A stretch of 64,000 nt of DNA from Saprospiraceae bacterium UBA6168 (GCA_002435785.1 DIUC01000024.1:41508-105507), one strand, 5' to 3'; positions 26,630 through 34,601 are shown, counted from the stretch's first letter. Translations and numbers: made by a program. The notes: a model not told the origin generated them from the sequence alone.

Positions 26630-26750
26630 GGTTTAGGAGGTTTAGTTTTACACAATCAAGTTTAGAAAGTTTAACGGGTTTAGGAGGTTTAGTTTTGCAT
26701 TTCCGAAGTCCCTATCTAAACCTCCCAAACTATCTGAACCAACTAAACCT
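26630..26750. repeat. Family A inverted repeat, copy 4 (nuoC - four-helix gene)
   Basis: A longer, more degenerate version. Left arm has two blocks (26630-26646 and 26660-26693) separated by TTTTACACAATCAAG; the right arm is CTAAACCTCCCAAAC and CTGAACCAACTAAACC (26716-26749). It ends 6 nt before the start of the next gene. The two left blocks suggest two elements, one partly inserted into or duplicated beside the other. Confidence 0.8.
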
Positions 26751-26755
26751 TGCAT

Positions 26756-27172
26756 ATGAAGACTTACAGTTTCGAAAAAATGATTGCATGGGAAAAAGGA
26801 AAAGAGCTGACCCTGATTATTTACAGAATAACTGGAAAATTTCCGAGAACGGAACAATTTGGACTGATTAGCCAAATGAACCGTGCCGCTGTTTCAGTAA
26901 TCTCAAACTTGGCAGAAGGTTCTGCACGAAAGTCTGATAAAGATAAGGCAAGGTTTTACGAAATAGCTTTCGGGAGTGCCATCGAAGTGCTTTCACAAAC
27001 TGTAGTGTCTTTTGAATTGAATTTCATGACCCAAGAAAACTATGATGAAATCAGGTCTAAAATTGACGAGGTCTGCTATTTCATGAGCCAGCTTCGCAAG
27101 CCGCTAGTTGATGTGGCCAACGAAGATGGTGCAATTTACGGCGACGAAAAGCTACCATCTTTTGAGGTTTAG
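26756..27172 (+). CDS. Four-helix bundle protein (23S rRNA intervening-sequence family)
   Basis: A 138-residue protein starting at ATG 26756. It matches the four helix bundle / S23 family: SFEKMIAWEKGKELTLIIY, FPRTEQFGLISQMNRAAVS, SNLAEGSAR and the FYEIAFGSAIEVLSQ helix. Family members are found inside 23S rRNA intervening sequences and as free genes in Bacteroidota, and a relative (Avd) is part of diversity-generating retroelements; the function is not settled. Here it sits between nuoC and nuoD, on the operon strand, bracketed by two family-A repeats. Its stop codon TAG is part of the first GGTTTAG unit of the following repeat. It is not a known complex I component, so it is most likely an inserted passenger. 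Confidence 0.88.
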   Translation: MKTYSFEKMIAWEKGKELTLIIYRITGKFPRTEQFGLISQMNRAAVSVISNLAEGSARKSDKDKARFYEIAFGSAIEVLSQTVVSFELNFMTQENYDEIRSKIDEVCYFMSQLRKPLVDVANEDGAIYGDEKLPSFEV

Positions 27173-27256
27173 GAGGTTTAGAGGGTTTAGGGGTTTAGTG
27201 TTCGACATGCGCTAAACCCTCTAAACCCTCTAAACCCTCTAAACCCTTCAAACCAG
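27163..27256. repeat. Family A inverted repeat, copy 5 (four-helix gene - nuoD)
   Basis: Left arm GAGGTTTAG/GAGGTTTAG/AGGGTTTAG/GGGTTTAG (27163-27198), loop of about 12 nt, right arm of five CTAAACCCT-type units (27211-27249). The left arm overlaps the last codon and the stop of the preceding gene. The arms are close to perfect complements. Confidence 0.9.
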
Positions 27257-27258
27257 AC

Positions 27259-28458
27259 ATGAGCGAAAATCAAACCATACCACTTCCCGAAAAGGAATAC
27301 GTGACCCTCAACCTTGGGCCTACGCACCCTGCCACGCACGGCATTTTCCAGAACATCCTGAAAATGGACGGGGAAATTATCATCTCCACCGAGCCGACCA
27401 TCGGGTACATCCACCGGGCGTTCGAGAAGCTGGCCGAGCGGAGGCCGTACAACCAGATAGCCCCCATCACCGACCGACTAAATTACTGCTCCGCCCCCAT
27501 CAACAACATGGGCTGGCACATGACCGTGGAGAAGCTCATCGGCTGCGAAGTACCCAAACGGGCGCAGTACATCCGGGTCATCATCATGGAACTGGCCCGC
27601 ATCGCCGACCACATCATCTGTGACTCGGTAATCGGGGTGGACACGGGGGCGCTCTCCGGCTTCCTATACATCTTTCAGGAGCGGGAGCATATCTACGAGA
27701 TTTTCGAGGAGGTTTGCGGTGCAAGGCTCACGACCAACACGGGCCGCATCGGCGGCATGGAGCGTGATTTTTCGCCGAAGGCTTGGGAGAAACTGGAATA
27801 CTTCGTGAAGCATTTCCCCGAAAAACTGCAAGAGTTCGAGAACCTGCTGCTCCGCAACCGCATCTTCATGGACCGCACCATCAACGTCGGAGCAATCTCA
27901 GCAGAGCGGGCATTGGCCTACGGTTTCACCGGCCCCAACCTCCGTGCCGCTGGCGTGGACTACGATGTCCGAGTGGCGAACCCTTACAGCAGCTATGAAG
28001 ATTTCGATTTCCAAATCCCCGTGGGCACGAACGGCGACACCTACGACCGCTTCATGGTGCGCCTCGAAGAAATGAAACAGAGCCTCGGCATCATCAAACA
28101 GGCCATGAAGAACATGCCGGATGGCCCCATTTATTCCCCTGATGTTCCAGAATTCTATTTGCCCCCAAAAGAAGACGTGTACTCCAAGATGGAGGCCCTG
28201 ATTTACCAGTTCAAAATCGTGATGGGCGAGATGGACGTGCCAAAGGGCGAAGTCTATCACGCCGTAGAGGGCGGCAATGGAGAGTTGGGCTTCTACCTCA
28301 TCAGCGATGGGGGACGGACGCCGTTCCGCTTGCATTTCCGTCGGCCCTGCTTCATCTACTACCAGGCGTACCCGGAGATGATTAAAGGTTCGATGTTGAG
28401 CGATGCGATATTGACGATGAGCAGCATGAATGTGATTGCGGGGGAGTTGGATGCGTGA
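27259..28458 (+). CDS. nuoD: NADH-quinone oxidoreductase subunit D
   Basis: A 399-residue 49-kDa-type subunit lining the quinone cavity together with NuoB. The N-terminal quinone-site histidine motif is present (LGPTHPATHG, about residues 17-26), followed by IGYIHRAFEKL and later the conserved end HFRRPCFIYYQAYPEMIKGSMLSDAILTMSSMNVIAGELD. The usual family length is matched. The short tail ends ELDA, two residues longer than in many homologs that end GE(V/I)DR. Confidence 0.97.
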   Translation: MSENQTIPLPEKEYVTLNLGPTHPATHGIFQNILKMDGEIIISTEPTIGYIHRAFEKLAERRPYNQIAPITDRLNYCSAPINNMGWHMTVEKLIGCEVPKRAQYIRVIIMELARIADHIICDSVIGVDTGALSGFLYIFQEREHIYEIFEEVCGARLTTNTGRIGGMERDFSPKAWEKLEYFVKHFPEKLQEFENLLLRNRIFMDRTINVGAISAERALAYGFTGPNLRAAGVDYDVRVANPYSSYEDFDFQIPVGTNGDTYDRFMVRLEEMKQSLGIIKQAMKNMPDGPIYSPDVPEFYLPPKEDVYSKMEALIYQFKIVMGEMDVPKGEVYHAVEGGNGELGFYLISDGGRTPFRLHFRRPCFIYYQAYPEMIKGSMLSDAILTMSSMNVIAGELDA

Positions 28459-28525
28459 AGAGGTTTAGAGGGTTTAAGTAGTTTAGAGGGTTTAGCAGCC
28501 CACACCTAAACCTCCTAAACCTTTC
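28459..28525. repeat. Family A inverted repeat, copy 6 (nuoD - antitoxin gene)
   Basis: Starts directly after the nuoD stop. Left arm AGAGGTTTAG/AGGGTTTAA/GTAGTTTAG/AGGGTTTAG (28459-28494), loop about 10 nt, right arm CCTAAACCTCCTAAACC (28504-28521). The right arm is shorter than the left. Confidence 0.85.
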
Positions 28526-28596
28526 AAAGAAACTTGTTTTTTGATAATTTTGTTTTCGATGAAATTCGGGTTCAAATCATTCAAAATCAGAGCGTT

Positions 28597-28908
28597 ATGA
28601 CACAAGATATTTTAATCAAGGAGCTAACGAACCTTCCTGAGCATCTGAAGCGGGAGGTACTCGACTTTTTGTTGTTCCTCAAGGAAAAACAGCAAAAACA
28701 GAAGCAAGCAGCGAAAAAGCCAAAATTCGGGGAAGGCGAGGTCAAGTTTACTATTTCCCCAGATTTTGATGACCCTTTGATGCTTGTCGTTGACTCAGAG
28801 GCTGTCCAAAAATCTAAGCCCAAGCCGTTTTTCGGATATGGAACTGTAAAGGGCTCGATTTCGGAGGATTTCGATGCTCCTTTGGAGGACTTCAAAGACT
28901 ATATGTGA
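28597..28908 (+). CDS. DUF2281 antitoxin with duplicated C-terminal motif
   Basis: A 103-residue VapB-like antitoxin. The N-terminal half (LIKELTNLPEHLKREVLDFLLFLKEKQ) is the DUF2281 helix pair. The C-terminal half, expected to wrap the toxin, contains the motif KPKFGxGxVKxxISxDFDxPL twice: residues 41-61 and 75-96, the second followed by EDFKDYM as in ordinary single-motif homologs. The start is ATG 28597; upstream in-frame codons lack family similarity. The stop overlaps the toxin start (TGATG), so translation is coupled. It should neutralise and autoregulate the PIN toxin. Confidence 0.87.
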   Translation: MTQDILIKELTNLPEHLKREVLDFLLFLKEKQQKQKQAAKKPKFGEGEVKFTISPDFDDPLMLVVDSEAVQKSKPKPFFGYGTVKGSISEDFDAPLEDFKDYM

Positions 28909-29297
28909 TGAAAATATTATTGGACACACATGCGCTTTGGTGGTTTTACAGTGGCTCAAGGGAATTGAGCAAAACGGCTTTGGAAGCCATTACTGAAAAT
29001 GATGCTTATATCAGCATTGCCAGCTTTTGGGAAATATCCATTAAGGTCAGTATTGGCAAAATGAACCTCGATGCACCCTTGGACGAATTTTTCAAAAACG
29101 TGTTGGATAAAAGGATTTTCATACTGCCATTGGGCCTTGACCATGTACTGAAGTCCTCCCAATTGCCATTTCACCACCGAGACCCTTTTGACCGAATAAT
29201 CATTGCACAAGCGATTGTTGAGAATATGTCTTTAGTTACGATTGACGCTGACTTCAAACTTTACGCCGAGCAAGAAAACTTCAAAATCATCTGGTAG
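28908..29297 (+). CDS. PIN-domain toxin (VapC-like)
   Basis: A 129-residue PIN-domain protein, a probable metal-dependent RNase toxin. The four acidic active-site residues are present: D6 (KILLDTHAL), E42 (FWEISIK), D95 (DPFDRIIIAQA) and D113 (LVTIDADF). The start ATG 28908 overlaps the antitoxin stop by one base; a GTG at 28905 is possible but adds only one residue. The pair lies between nuoD and nuoE in the operon direction, so it would be transcribed with complex I genes unless it has its own promoter. No internal TAnnTTTG box was found upstream. Confidence 0.9.
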   Translation: MKILLDTHALWWFYSGSRELSKTALEAITENDAYISIASFWEISIKVSIGKMNLDAPLDEFFKNVLDKRIFILPLGLDHVLKSSQLPFHHRDPFDRIIIAQAIVENMSLVTIDADFKLYAEQENFKIIW

Positions 29298-29302
29298 GTA
29301 TT

Positions 29303-29385
29303 AGGTTTAGGGGCTGTAGAAAGTTTAGCGGGTTTGGCAGGCCCCCAACTAAACCTTCTAAACCTTCTAAACCCGCTAAACCATA
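29303..29385. repeat. Family A inverted repeat, copy 7 (toxin - nuoE)
   Basis: Left arm AGGTTTAG, then the degenerate GGGCTGTAGAAAGTTTAG and CGGGTTTGG (29304-29337); right arm CTAAACCTT/CTAAACCTT/CTAAACCCG/CTAAACC (29351-29383). The right arm is clean and the left one eroded. It ends 4 nt before nuoE. The frame upstream of nuoE stays open through the repeat and would add NLLN-type residues, but homology begins at 29388. Confidence 0.88.
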
Positions 29386-29387
29386 AA

Positions 29388-29900
29388 ATGAACGACATAA
29401 AATTTTCAGACGAAACGTTGGCCTTGGTTCAAAAAACCATCCGCCGCTACCCAGAAGGTCGCCAGAAGTCCGCCCTCCTCCCCCTGCTGCACCTCGCACA
29501 GGCCGAGTTCGACGGCTGGCTGAGCGCCCCAGTGATGGACTACGTGGCCTCGCTGCTCGACATCCAGCCCATCGAGGTGTACGAGGTGGCCTCGTTTTAC
29601 AGCATGTTCAACCTGAAGCCGGTCGGCAAATGCCTCATCGAGGTATGCCACACCAGCTCCTGCTGGCTGCTGGGGGCGGAGGACATCGTGCGGCACCTGG
29701 AGCAGAAGCTCGGCATCAAAAAAGGCCAGACCACGCCCGATGGAAAGTTCACCATCAAGACTGTCGAATGCCTCGGCTCCTGCGGCACGGCCCCGATGAT
29801 GATGATTGGGGCGCAGTACCACGAGAACCTGACGCTGGAGAAGGTGGATGCGCTAGTGGGGGAATGGGATGGGAAGGGGGAGAGGAGTAGGTATTGTTGA
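29388..29900 (+). CDS. nuoE: NADH-quinone oxidoreductase subunit E
   Basis: A 170-residue 24-kDa-type subunit with the [2Fe-2S] cluster N1a. Ligands are C87 and C92 (CHTSSC) and C128 and C132 (CLGSC). I start at ATG 29388 because the in-frame upstream codons come from the repeat. NuoE works with NuoF in the NADH-oxidising module. The next gene begins 16 nt later and is not nuoF but an AT-rich unknown. Confidence 0.96.
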   Translation: MNDIKFSDETLALVQKTIRRYPEGRQKSALLPLLHLAQAEFDGWLSAPVMDYVASLLDIQPIEVYEVASFYSMFNLKPVGKCLIEVCHTSSCWLLGAEDIVRHLEQKLGIKKGQTTPDGKFTIKTVECLGSCGTAPMMMIGAQYHENLTLEKVDALVGEWDGKGERSRYC

Positions 29901-29916
29901 AAAAAGAATTTACAAA

Positions 29917-30729
29917 ATGGAAGAATTTGATAAGTTAAAGCAATACGATGACCAGATTTTCAAAATATTCCAAGAAAATTTTGGTAAACTTTCTGATGAT
30001 GTGAGAACGAAATCGCAGTACAAAAGTGCAATAGCTGTTTTTACTGTTTTTTTGATGAAGTCTGATTTCTTGAAATTGGGGATGATTGATTTAGTAGGTA
30101 GTTTAAATATTTACTCAAGTAAGGTCATTTTTAGAACATTGATTGAGCACTATCTTAAATTTTTGTACATCTACCTTAGAACAGTTGAAGAAAAAAGTGA
30201 TGCAATCAGCAAAGAATATTTGGATTTATCAGTCCTTAATGAGGAGGTAGAGACCCTTAATGCATGGAAATCAGTTGTAGAAATCTTAGGAATAAAAAAT
30301 GAAAAGAATCACTTCGAGAATGTAAAGCAAAAGTTTCCTGAATATAAAGACTGCGATTCAAAAATTCTTAAACAGAAAATTCTTCAGTTTAAGCATAGAA
30401 ATATCATCAAATATTTGAACTCAAAACTTAACAAAAAAAATAGTTTTGAAGGAGGGGCGGCATTTGCCTTGAAGTTGATTCCTCAATATTCAGAGCTTTC
30501 TTCTTTCATTCATGGCGGGGCAGGCGCATTGGAGAATATCTTCCAAAACATGAAAGAAAATGATAGAGCGAAAGAAATGTCCAATGACCTATCTATTGCC
30601 TTGATGATTTCTGCATCCATAAAAATGTTCTATTTCCTGTTTTTGTTTCAGTTTGACAAAAACTTTGGAGACGCTTACATTCAAATTCGAGAATTATCCA
30701 AAGAATTTAGTTCAGACACTATCAACTAA
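29917..30729 (+). CDS. AT-rich gene of unknown function, possibly DUF5677-like
   Basis: A 270-residue, mostly helical protein with a composition (many K, N, I and AT-rich codons) quite different from the nuo genes on both sides, which suggests transfer. The segment NIYSSKVIFRTLIEHYLKFLYIYLR resembles the R..(L)xE helix of DUF5677 proteins, and the C-terminal SELSSFIHGGAGALENI carries the short SxFIHG element seen in that group. That match is from memory and weak. No membrane helix except possibly FYFLFLFQF near the end, which could be buried. It lies between nuoE and nuoF in the operon direction. Another frame cannot be excluded as unneeded; the single long frame with a sensible start supports a real gene. 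Confidence 0.65.
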   Translation: MEEFDKLKQYDDQIFKIFQENFGKLSDDVRTKSQYKSAIAVFTVFLMKSDFLKLGMIDLVGSLNIYSSKVIFRTLIEHYLKFLYIYLRTVEEKSDAISKEYLDLSVLNEEVETLNAWKSVVEILGIKNEKNHFENVKQKFPEYKDCDSKILKQKILQFKHRNIIKYLNSKLNKKNSFEGGAAFALKLIPQYSELSSFIHGGAGALENIFQNMKENDRAKEMSNDLSIALMISASIKMFYFLFLFQFDKNFGDAYIQIRELSKEFSSDTIN

Positions 30730-30782
30730 GTTGTCTGTTGCCGCAAGAACGCTTGTAGCAACTCCAAAACTCCAAATTCCCA

Positions 30783-31030
30783 GCTTTGTCATTCCCGAAG
30801 GGAACCAGTTGTTGCAAGAATGCTTGCAGCAGTTTTCAGTCTCGTCGTTCTTGCAAGTTTGCAACTTGCAAGGCTACACATGAACGGTTTAGCAGGCTTT
30901 CATTGCCGCCAAAGCCAGCCCTTGTGAGAGAGAATTGACAGCAAAATTGCCCATGCCGAGCCTTGCAAGTTGCAAACTTGCAAGAACTCAAAAGGGGCGT
31001 ACCGGGCTTTGTCATTCCCGAAGGGAAACC
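30783..31030. repeat. Compound repeat between the AT-rich gene and nuoF
   Basis: This is the main content of the 378-nt gap. A perfect 27-nt inverted repeat, 30847-30873 with 30961-30987, flanks about 87 nt; each arm is itself nearly palindromic around TTGCAAGTT. Outside it, a direct repeat of more than 20 nt (starting GCTTTGTCATTCCCGAAGGG) occurs at 30783-30806 and 31006-31030, itself containing the small palindrome TTCCCGAAGGGAA. No gene-like frame or promoter is apparent. Nested direct and inverted repeats look like a small non-autonomous insertion. Confidence 0.85.
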
Positions 31031-31107
31031 GCAAAGCCACGAAGGCAGCACCGCATGACATTGCGGATTGCCTTCGTCAATGACAAAAAAGAGAAACAAG
31101 ACACTCA

Positions 31108-32451
31108 ATGTCTCGAAAAATACTACTTAAAAACGACCACATCCCCGGCATCAACACCTTGGAGGTGTACCGGAAGCACGGCGGCTACGAGGGCTTGAAG
31201 AAGGCACTCGGCATGGCCCCCGATGCCATCGTGGAGGAGGTGAAGAAGTCCGGCCTGCGGGGTCGGGGCGGTGCGGGCTTCCCCACGGGCATGAAGTGGA
31301 GCTTCCTGGCGAAGCCAGAGGGCGTGCCACGCTACCTCGTCTGCAATGCCGACGAGAGCGAACCCGGCACTTTCAAGGACCGCTACCTGATGGAGCGCAT
31401 CCCGCACCTGCTGGTGGAGGGCATGATTGTCAGCAGCTTTGCGCTGGGGGCCAACACCTCATACATCTACATTCGGGGCGAGTATTTCTACGTGCTGCGC
31501 ATCCTCGAAAAGGCGATTGACGAGGCTTACGCTGCCGGATTGCTCGGCAAGAATATCCTCGGCAGCGGCTTCTCCCACGATTGTTACGTGCAAATCGGCG
31601 CAGGTGCCTACATCTGTGGCGAGGAGACCGCCCTGCTCGAAAGCCTCGAAGGCAAGCGTGGCAACCCCCGCCTCAAGCCACCGTTTCCGGCAGTGAAGGG
31701 GCTTTGGGATTGTCCCACCGTAGTCAATAATGTGGAGACCATCGCCGCCGTCGTGCCTATCATCGAAATGGGCGGCGACGCCTACGCAGGCATCGGCATC
31801 GGCAAAAGCACGGGCACAAAGCTCATCTCGGCCAGCGGCCATATCAACAAGCCGGGGGTTTATGAAATCGAACTCGGCGTTCCGGTGGAGGAGTTCATCT
31901 ACTCCGACGAGTATTGCGGCGGCATCCGCAACGGCAAGGACTTGAAGGCGGTGGTGGCTGGTGGTTCGTCCGTACCCATCCTGCCCAAGCACCTCATCCT
32001 GAAAACCGCCGCCGGAGAGCCTCGCCTCATGAGCTACGAGAGCCTCGGCGACGGCGGCTTCGCAACGGGCACCATGCTCGGCAGCGGCGGCTTCATCGTC
32101 ATGGACGAGGACACGAGCATCGTGAAGAACCTCTACACCTTCGCCCGATTCTACCACCACGAGAGCTGCGGCCAATGTAGCCCCTGTCGGGAAGGCACGG
32201 GCTGGATGGAGCGCATCCTGAAGAAAATCCTCGATGGCAATGGCACTTTGGCGGACATTGACCTGCTCTGGGACATCCAAAGCAAAATCGAGGGCAAAAC
32301 CATCTGCCCGCTTGGCGAGGCAGCGGCTTGGCCTGTTGCGGCAGCCATCCGGCATTTCCGGCATGAGTTTGAGGAGTATGTGGCGAGGCCGGAGGGGATT
32401 CGGGAGGTGCGGCATTATTATCGGTTGAAGGGGTTGGAGAGTGTGGGGTGA
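31108..32451 (+). CDS. nuoF: NADH-quinone oxidoreductase subunit F
   Basis: A 447-residue 51-kDa-type subunit that binds NADH and FMN and holds cluster N3. The nucleotide-binding glycine-rich loop is GLRGRGGAGFPTGMKWSF, the second conserved stretch is GAGAYICGEETALLESLEG, and the [4Fe-4S] ligands are C354, C357, C360 (SCGQCSPCREG) and C400 (TICPLGEA). It is the electron entry point of complex I. High GC relative to the AT-rich neighbour upstream. Confidence 0.97.
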   Translation: MSRKILLKNDHIPGINTLEVYRKHGGYEGLKKALGMAPDAIVEEVKKSGLRGRGGAGFPTGMKWSFLAKPEGVPRYLVCNADESEPGTFKDRYLMERIPHLLVEGMIVSSFALGANTSYIYIRGEYFYVLRILEKAIDEAYAAGLLGKNILGSGFSHDCYVQIGAGAYICGEETALLESLEGKRGNPRLKPPFPAVKGLWDCPTVVNNVETIAAVVPIIEMGGDAYAGIGIGKSTGTKLISASGHINKPGVYEIELGVPVEEFIYSDEYCGGIRNGKDLKAVVAGGSSVPILPKHLILKTAAGEPRLMSYESLGDGGFATGTMLGSGGFIVMDEDTSIVKNLYTFARFYHHESCGQCSPCREGTGWMERILKKILDGNGTLADIDLLWDIQSKIEGKTICPLGEAAAWPVAAAIRHFRHEFEEYVARPEGIREVRHYYRLKGLESVG

Positions 32452-32456
32452 TTTGG

Positions 32457-32730
32457 AAGTGACGACATCCCCTAACCCCCTTCAAAGGGGGAATTCGACC
32501 CTGCGAACCTTCATATGTTGTTCATTGATTTTTGAGTATCGAATTGCGGAAGTGACGACATCCCCCTAACCCCCTTCAAAGGGGGAATTCGATGGTGCTA
32601 ACTTTGACAGGTGGTTCTTTGAACTAAGATGATAGGTTCTGATTCAATTTTCTGTTGCATAAAAGCAGTCAAGAAAATTGAAGCAGTCCCGAATTCCCCC
32701 TTAGAAGGGGGTTAGGGGGATGTCCTTCCC
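32457..32730. repeat. Family C repeat block left of the DUF559 gene
   Basis: Fills most of the 312-nt gap after nuoF. Two direct copies of a core (32461-32496 and 32552-32592), GACATCCCCCTAACCCCCTT then CAAAGGGGGAATTCG, each followed by a conserved tail of about 45 nt, and one inverted copy of the core (32691-32723). The inverted copy is preceded by a small AATTTTCT...AGAAAATT inverted repeat and CAGTC. The core contains its own palindrome CCCCCTTNNAAGGGGG. No gene lies inside. Confidence 0.9.
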
Positions 32731-32763
32731 CAATAGCAGACATTTACACGCAACCCAACGACT

Positions 32764-33147
32764 ATGAGAAACAAAATCATCCCCTACAACCCCAAGCTAA
32801 AAGAGTTTGCGAGGAAATTGAGGAAGAACAGCACCATCGCCGAAATCCTTTTGTGGAAAGTCATCAAAGGAAAAAGCATGGGTGTTGAGTTTCACCGCCA
32901 AGTGCCGATTGATGAGTACATCGTGGACTTTTTTTGCCACGAATTGATGTTGGTGATTGAATTGGACGGCGACATTCATGCAGAGGACGATGTGATAAAA
33001 AGGGACGTTGAAAGACAGGAACGGCTTGAAAACCTGGGCGTGAAGATTGTCCGAATCAGGAACAAGGTGGTCAAGTACCACATGTACGATTGCTTGGAGT
33101 TTTTGATGGAGGTTATCAAAGAAAGGCAATTGGAAATGGGGCAGTGA
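32764..33147 (+). CDS. DUF559 endonuclease-fold protein
   Basis: A 127-residue DUF559 protein, a small PD-(D/E)XK/Vsr-like nuclease-fold family. Conserved elements: NSTIAEILLWKVIKG, the FHRQVPIDEYIVDFFCHE stretch with D55, then LVIELDGDIH with E66 and D68, and the NLGVKIVRIRN strand. The role is unknown; members are often tentatively described as very-short-patch-repair-like endonucleases. It is lodged between nuoF and nuoG, flanked on both sides by family C repeat blocks of the same organisation, which suggests that gene and repeats travel together. Not part of complex I. Confidence 0.9.
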   Translation: MRNKIIPYNPKLKEFARKLRKNSTIAEILLWKVIKGKSMGVEFHRQVPIDEYIVDFFCHELMLVIELDGDIHAEDDVIKRDVERQERLENLGVKIVRIRNKVVKYHMYDCLEFLMEVIKERQLEMGQ

Positions 33148-33159
33148 CTGCTGGATGGG

Positions 33160-33525
33160 AGGTGACTACATCCCCCTAACCCCCTTCAAAGGGGGAATTA
33201 AGGTCTGCGAACTTTGAAATAATGTTCTTTGATTGTAGAGTTTCGGATGGGAGAGGTGACTACATCCCCCTAACCTCCTTCAAAAGGGGAATAAAGGTCT
33301 GCGAACTTTGAAATAATGTTCTTTGATTGTAGAGTTTCGGTTTGGGGAAGTGACGACATCCCCCTAACCCCCTTCAAAGGGGGAATTCGCCTTTGCAAAC
33401 TTTGAAAAGTTGTTCATTGATTTTCCGATAGTTAAGTGCTTTAATTTTCTTTTTGTAATTGTTCAGAAAGGAAATTGAAACAGTCGTTAATTCCCCCTTT
33501 GAAGGGGGTTAGGGGGATGTAGCCC
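33160..33525. repeat. Family C repeat block right of the DUF559 gene
   Basis: Most of the 414-nt gap before nuoG. Three direct core copies (33162-33200, 33256-33294, 33350-33388) and one inverted copy (33488-33520). The tails at 33200-33246 and 33294-33340 are identical over 47 nt, showing a recent tandem duplication with a period of 94 nt. The inverted copy is again preceded by AATTTTCT...GAAATTG and CAGTC, as in the left block. Organisation: direct copies, then one inverted copy. Confidence 0.9.
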
Positions 33526-33561
33526 CCGTGCGACAACCAACAATTAAAATTAATAGGCAAC

Positions 33562-34599
33562 ATGCCATTCATCACCATAGACGATTTCCAAATCGAAGTG
33601 CCCGAAGGCACCACGATTCTCAATGCGGCCCGCATGATTGGCGGCGACCTCGTGCCGCCTGCCATGTGCTACTATTCCTCCCTGAAGGGCAGCGGCGGCT
33701 ACTGCCGCACCTGCCTCGTGAAGGTGGAGCAAGGCTCGGCCAAAGACCCAAGGCCCATGCCCAAGCTGGTGCCAAGCTGCCGCACCACGGTGATGGACGG
33801 CATGGTCGTTCGCAATGAAACTTCGCCGGAGGTGATTGAGGCCAGGGCGGGCGTTACCGAGTTCCTGCTCATCAACCACCCGCTCGACTGCCCCGTGTGC
33901 GACCAAGCGGGCGAGTGCCACCTGCAAGACCTCGGCTACCAGCACGGCAAACTGGACACCCGCAGCGAGTTCCGTCGTCGTACTTTCGAGCCGGAGGATA
34001 TTGGCGACAATATCAAATTGCACATGAACCGCTGCATCCTCTGCTATCGCTGCGTGAAGGTGTGCGAGCAAATTACCGATGGCCGGGTACATGGCGTCAT
34101 CGGTCGGGGCGACCATGCGGAGATTTCCACGTACATTGAACAGGCGATTGACAACGACTTTTCCGGCAACGTAATTGATGTTTGCCCGGTAGGGGCATTG
34201 ACGGACAGGACGTTCCGCTTCAAGAGCAGGGTCTGGTACACCAAGCCTGTGGAGGCGCACCGCAATTGCGAAAAATGCTGCGGCAAAGTCCGCCTCTGGT
34301 ACCAAGGCGAGGAAATCCTGCGGGTAACGGCACGTAAGGACGAGTTCGGCGAGGTGGCCAAACTGGAAAACGGCGAGGCTGGATGGATTTGCAACGAATG
34401 TCGTTTTGAGAAAAAGCACACCAACGACTGGGTGATTGATGGCGTGACGCATGTTGACCGCCACTCGGTCATCTCCGCCAACCATTACGAGAGCGAGGAA
34501 GGCGAGCGGTTTGAAGGAAAACAATTGGAGGGGGCGGCGCTGCCGCATGGGGAGAAAGTGGAGTTGGGAGTAGGGGCGCTGAATCCTAATAATGTTTGA
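33562..34599 (+). CDS. nuoG: NADH-quinone oxidoreductase subunit G, short form
   Basis: A 345-residue iron-sulfur subunit. Ligand sets: [2Fe-2S] C36, C48, C51, C73; the His-ligated cluster H106, C110, C113, C119; [4Fe-4S] C158, C161, C164 with C208, and C168 nearby. After that a short region with C236, C239, C240 and C277, C280 may bind a further cluster (N7-like) or a metal. The long molybdopterin-family domain of E. coli NuoG (about 900 residues in total) is absent; short forms of this kind are usual in Bacteroidota. NuoG passes electrons from NuoF/E toward NuoI. Confidence 0.94.
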   Translation: MPFITIDDFQIEVPEGTTILNAARMIGGDLVPPAMCYYSSLKGSGGYCRTCLVKVEQGSAKDPRPMPKLVPSCRTTVMDGMVVRNETSPEVIEARAGVTEFLLINHPLDCPVCDQAGECHLQDLGYQHGKLDTRSEFRRRTFEPEDIGDNIKLHMNRCILCYRCVKVCEQITDGRVHGVIGRGDHAEISTYIEQAIDNDFSGNVIDVCPVGALTDRTFRFKSRVWYTKPVEAHRNCEKCCGKVRLWYQGEEILRVTARKDEFGEVAKLENGEAGWICNECRFEKKHTNDWVIDGVTHVDRHSVISANHYESEEGERFEGKQLEGAALPHGEKVELGVGALNPNNV

Positions 34600-34601
34600 A
34601 A

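Noticed and set aside
26756..27172. Four-helix gene as part of a diversity-generating retroelement
   Set aside because: Avd is a relative, but no reverse transcriptase or template/variable repeat is in the window.
30783..31030. Insertion sequence before nuoF
   Set aside because: Repeats are present but there is no transposase frame; kept only as a possible non-autonomous element.
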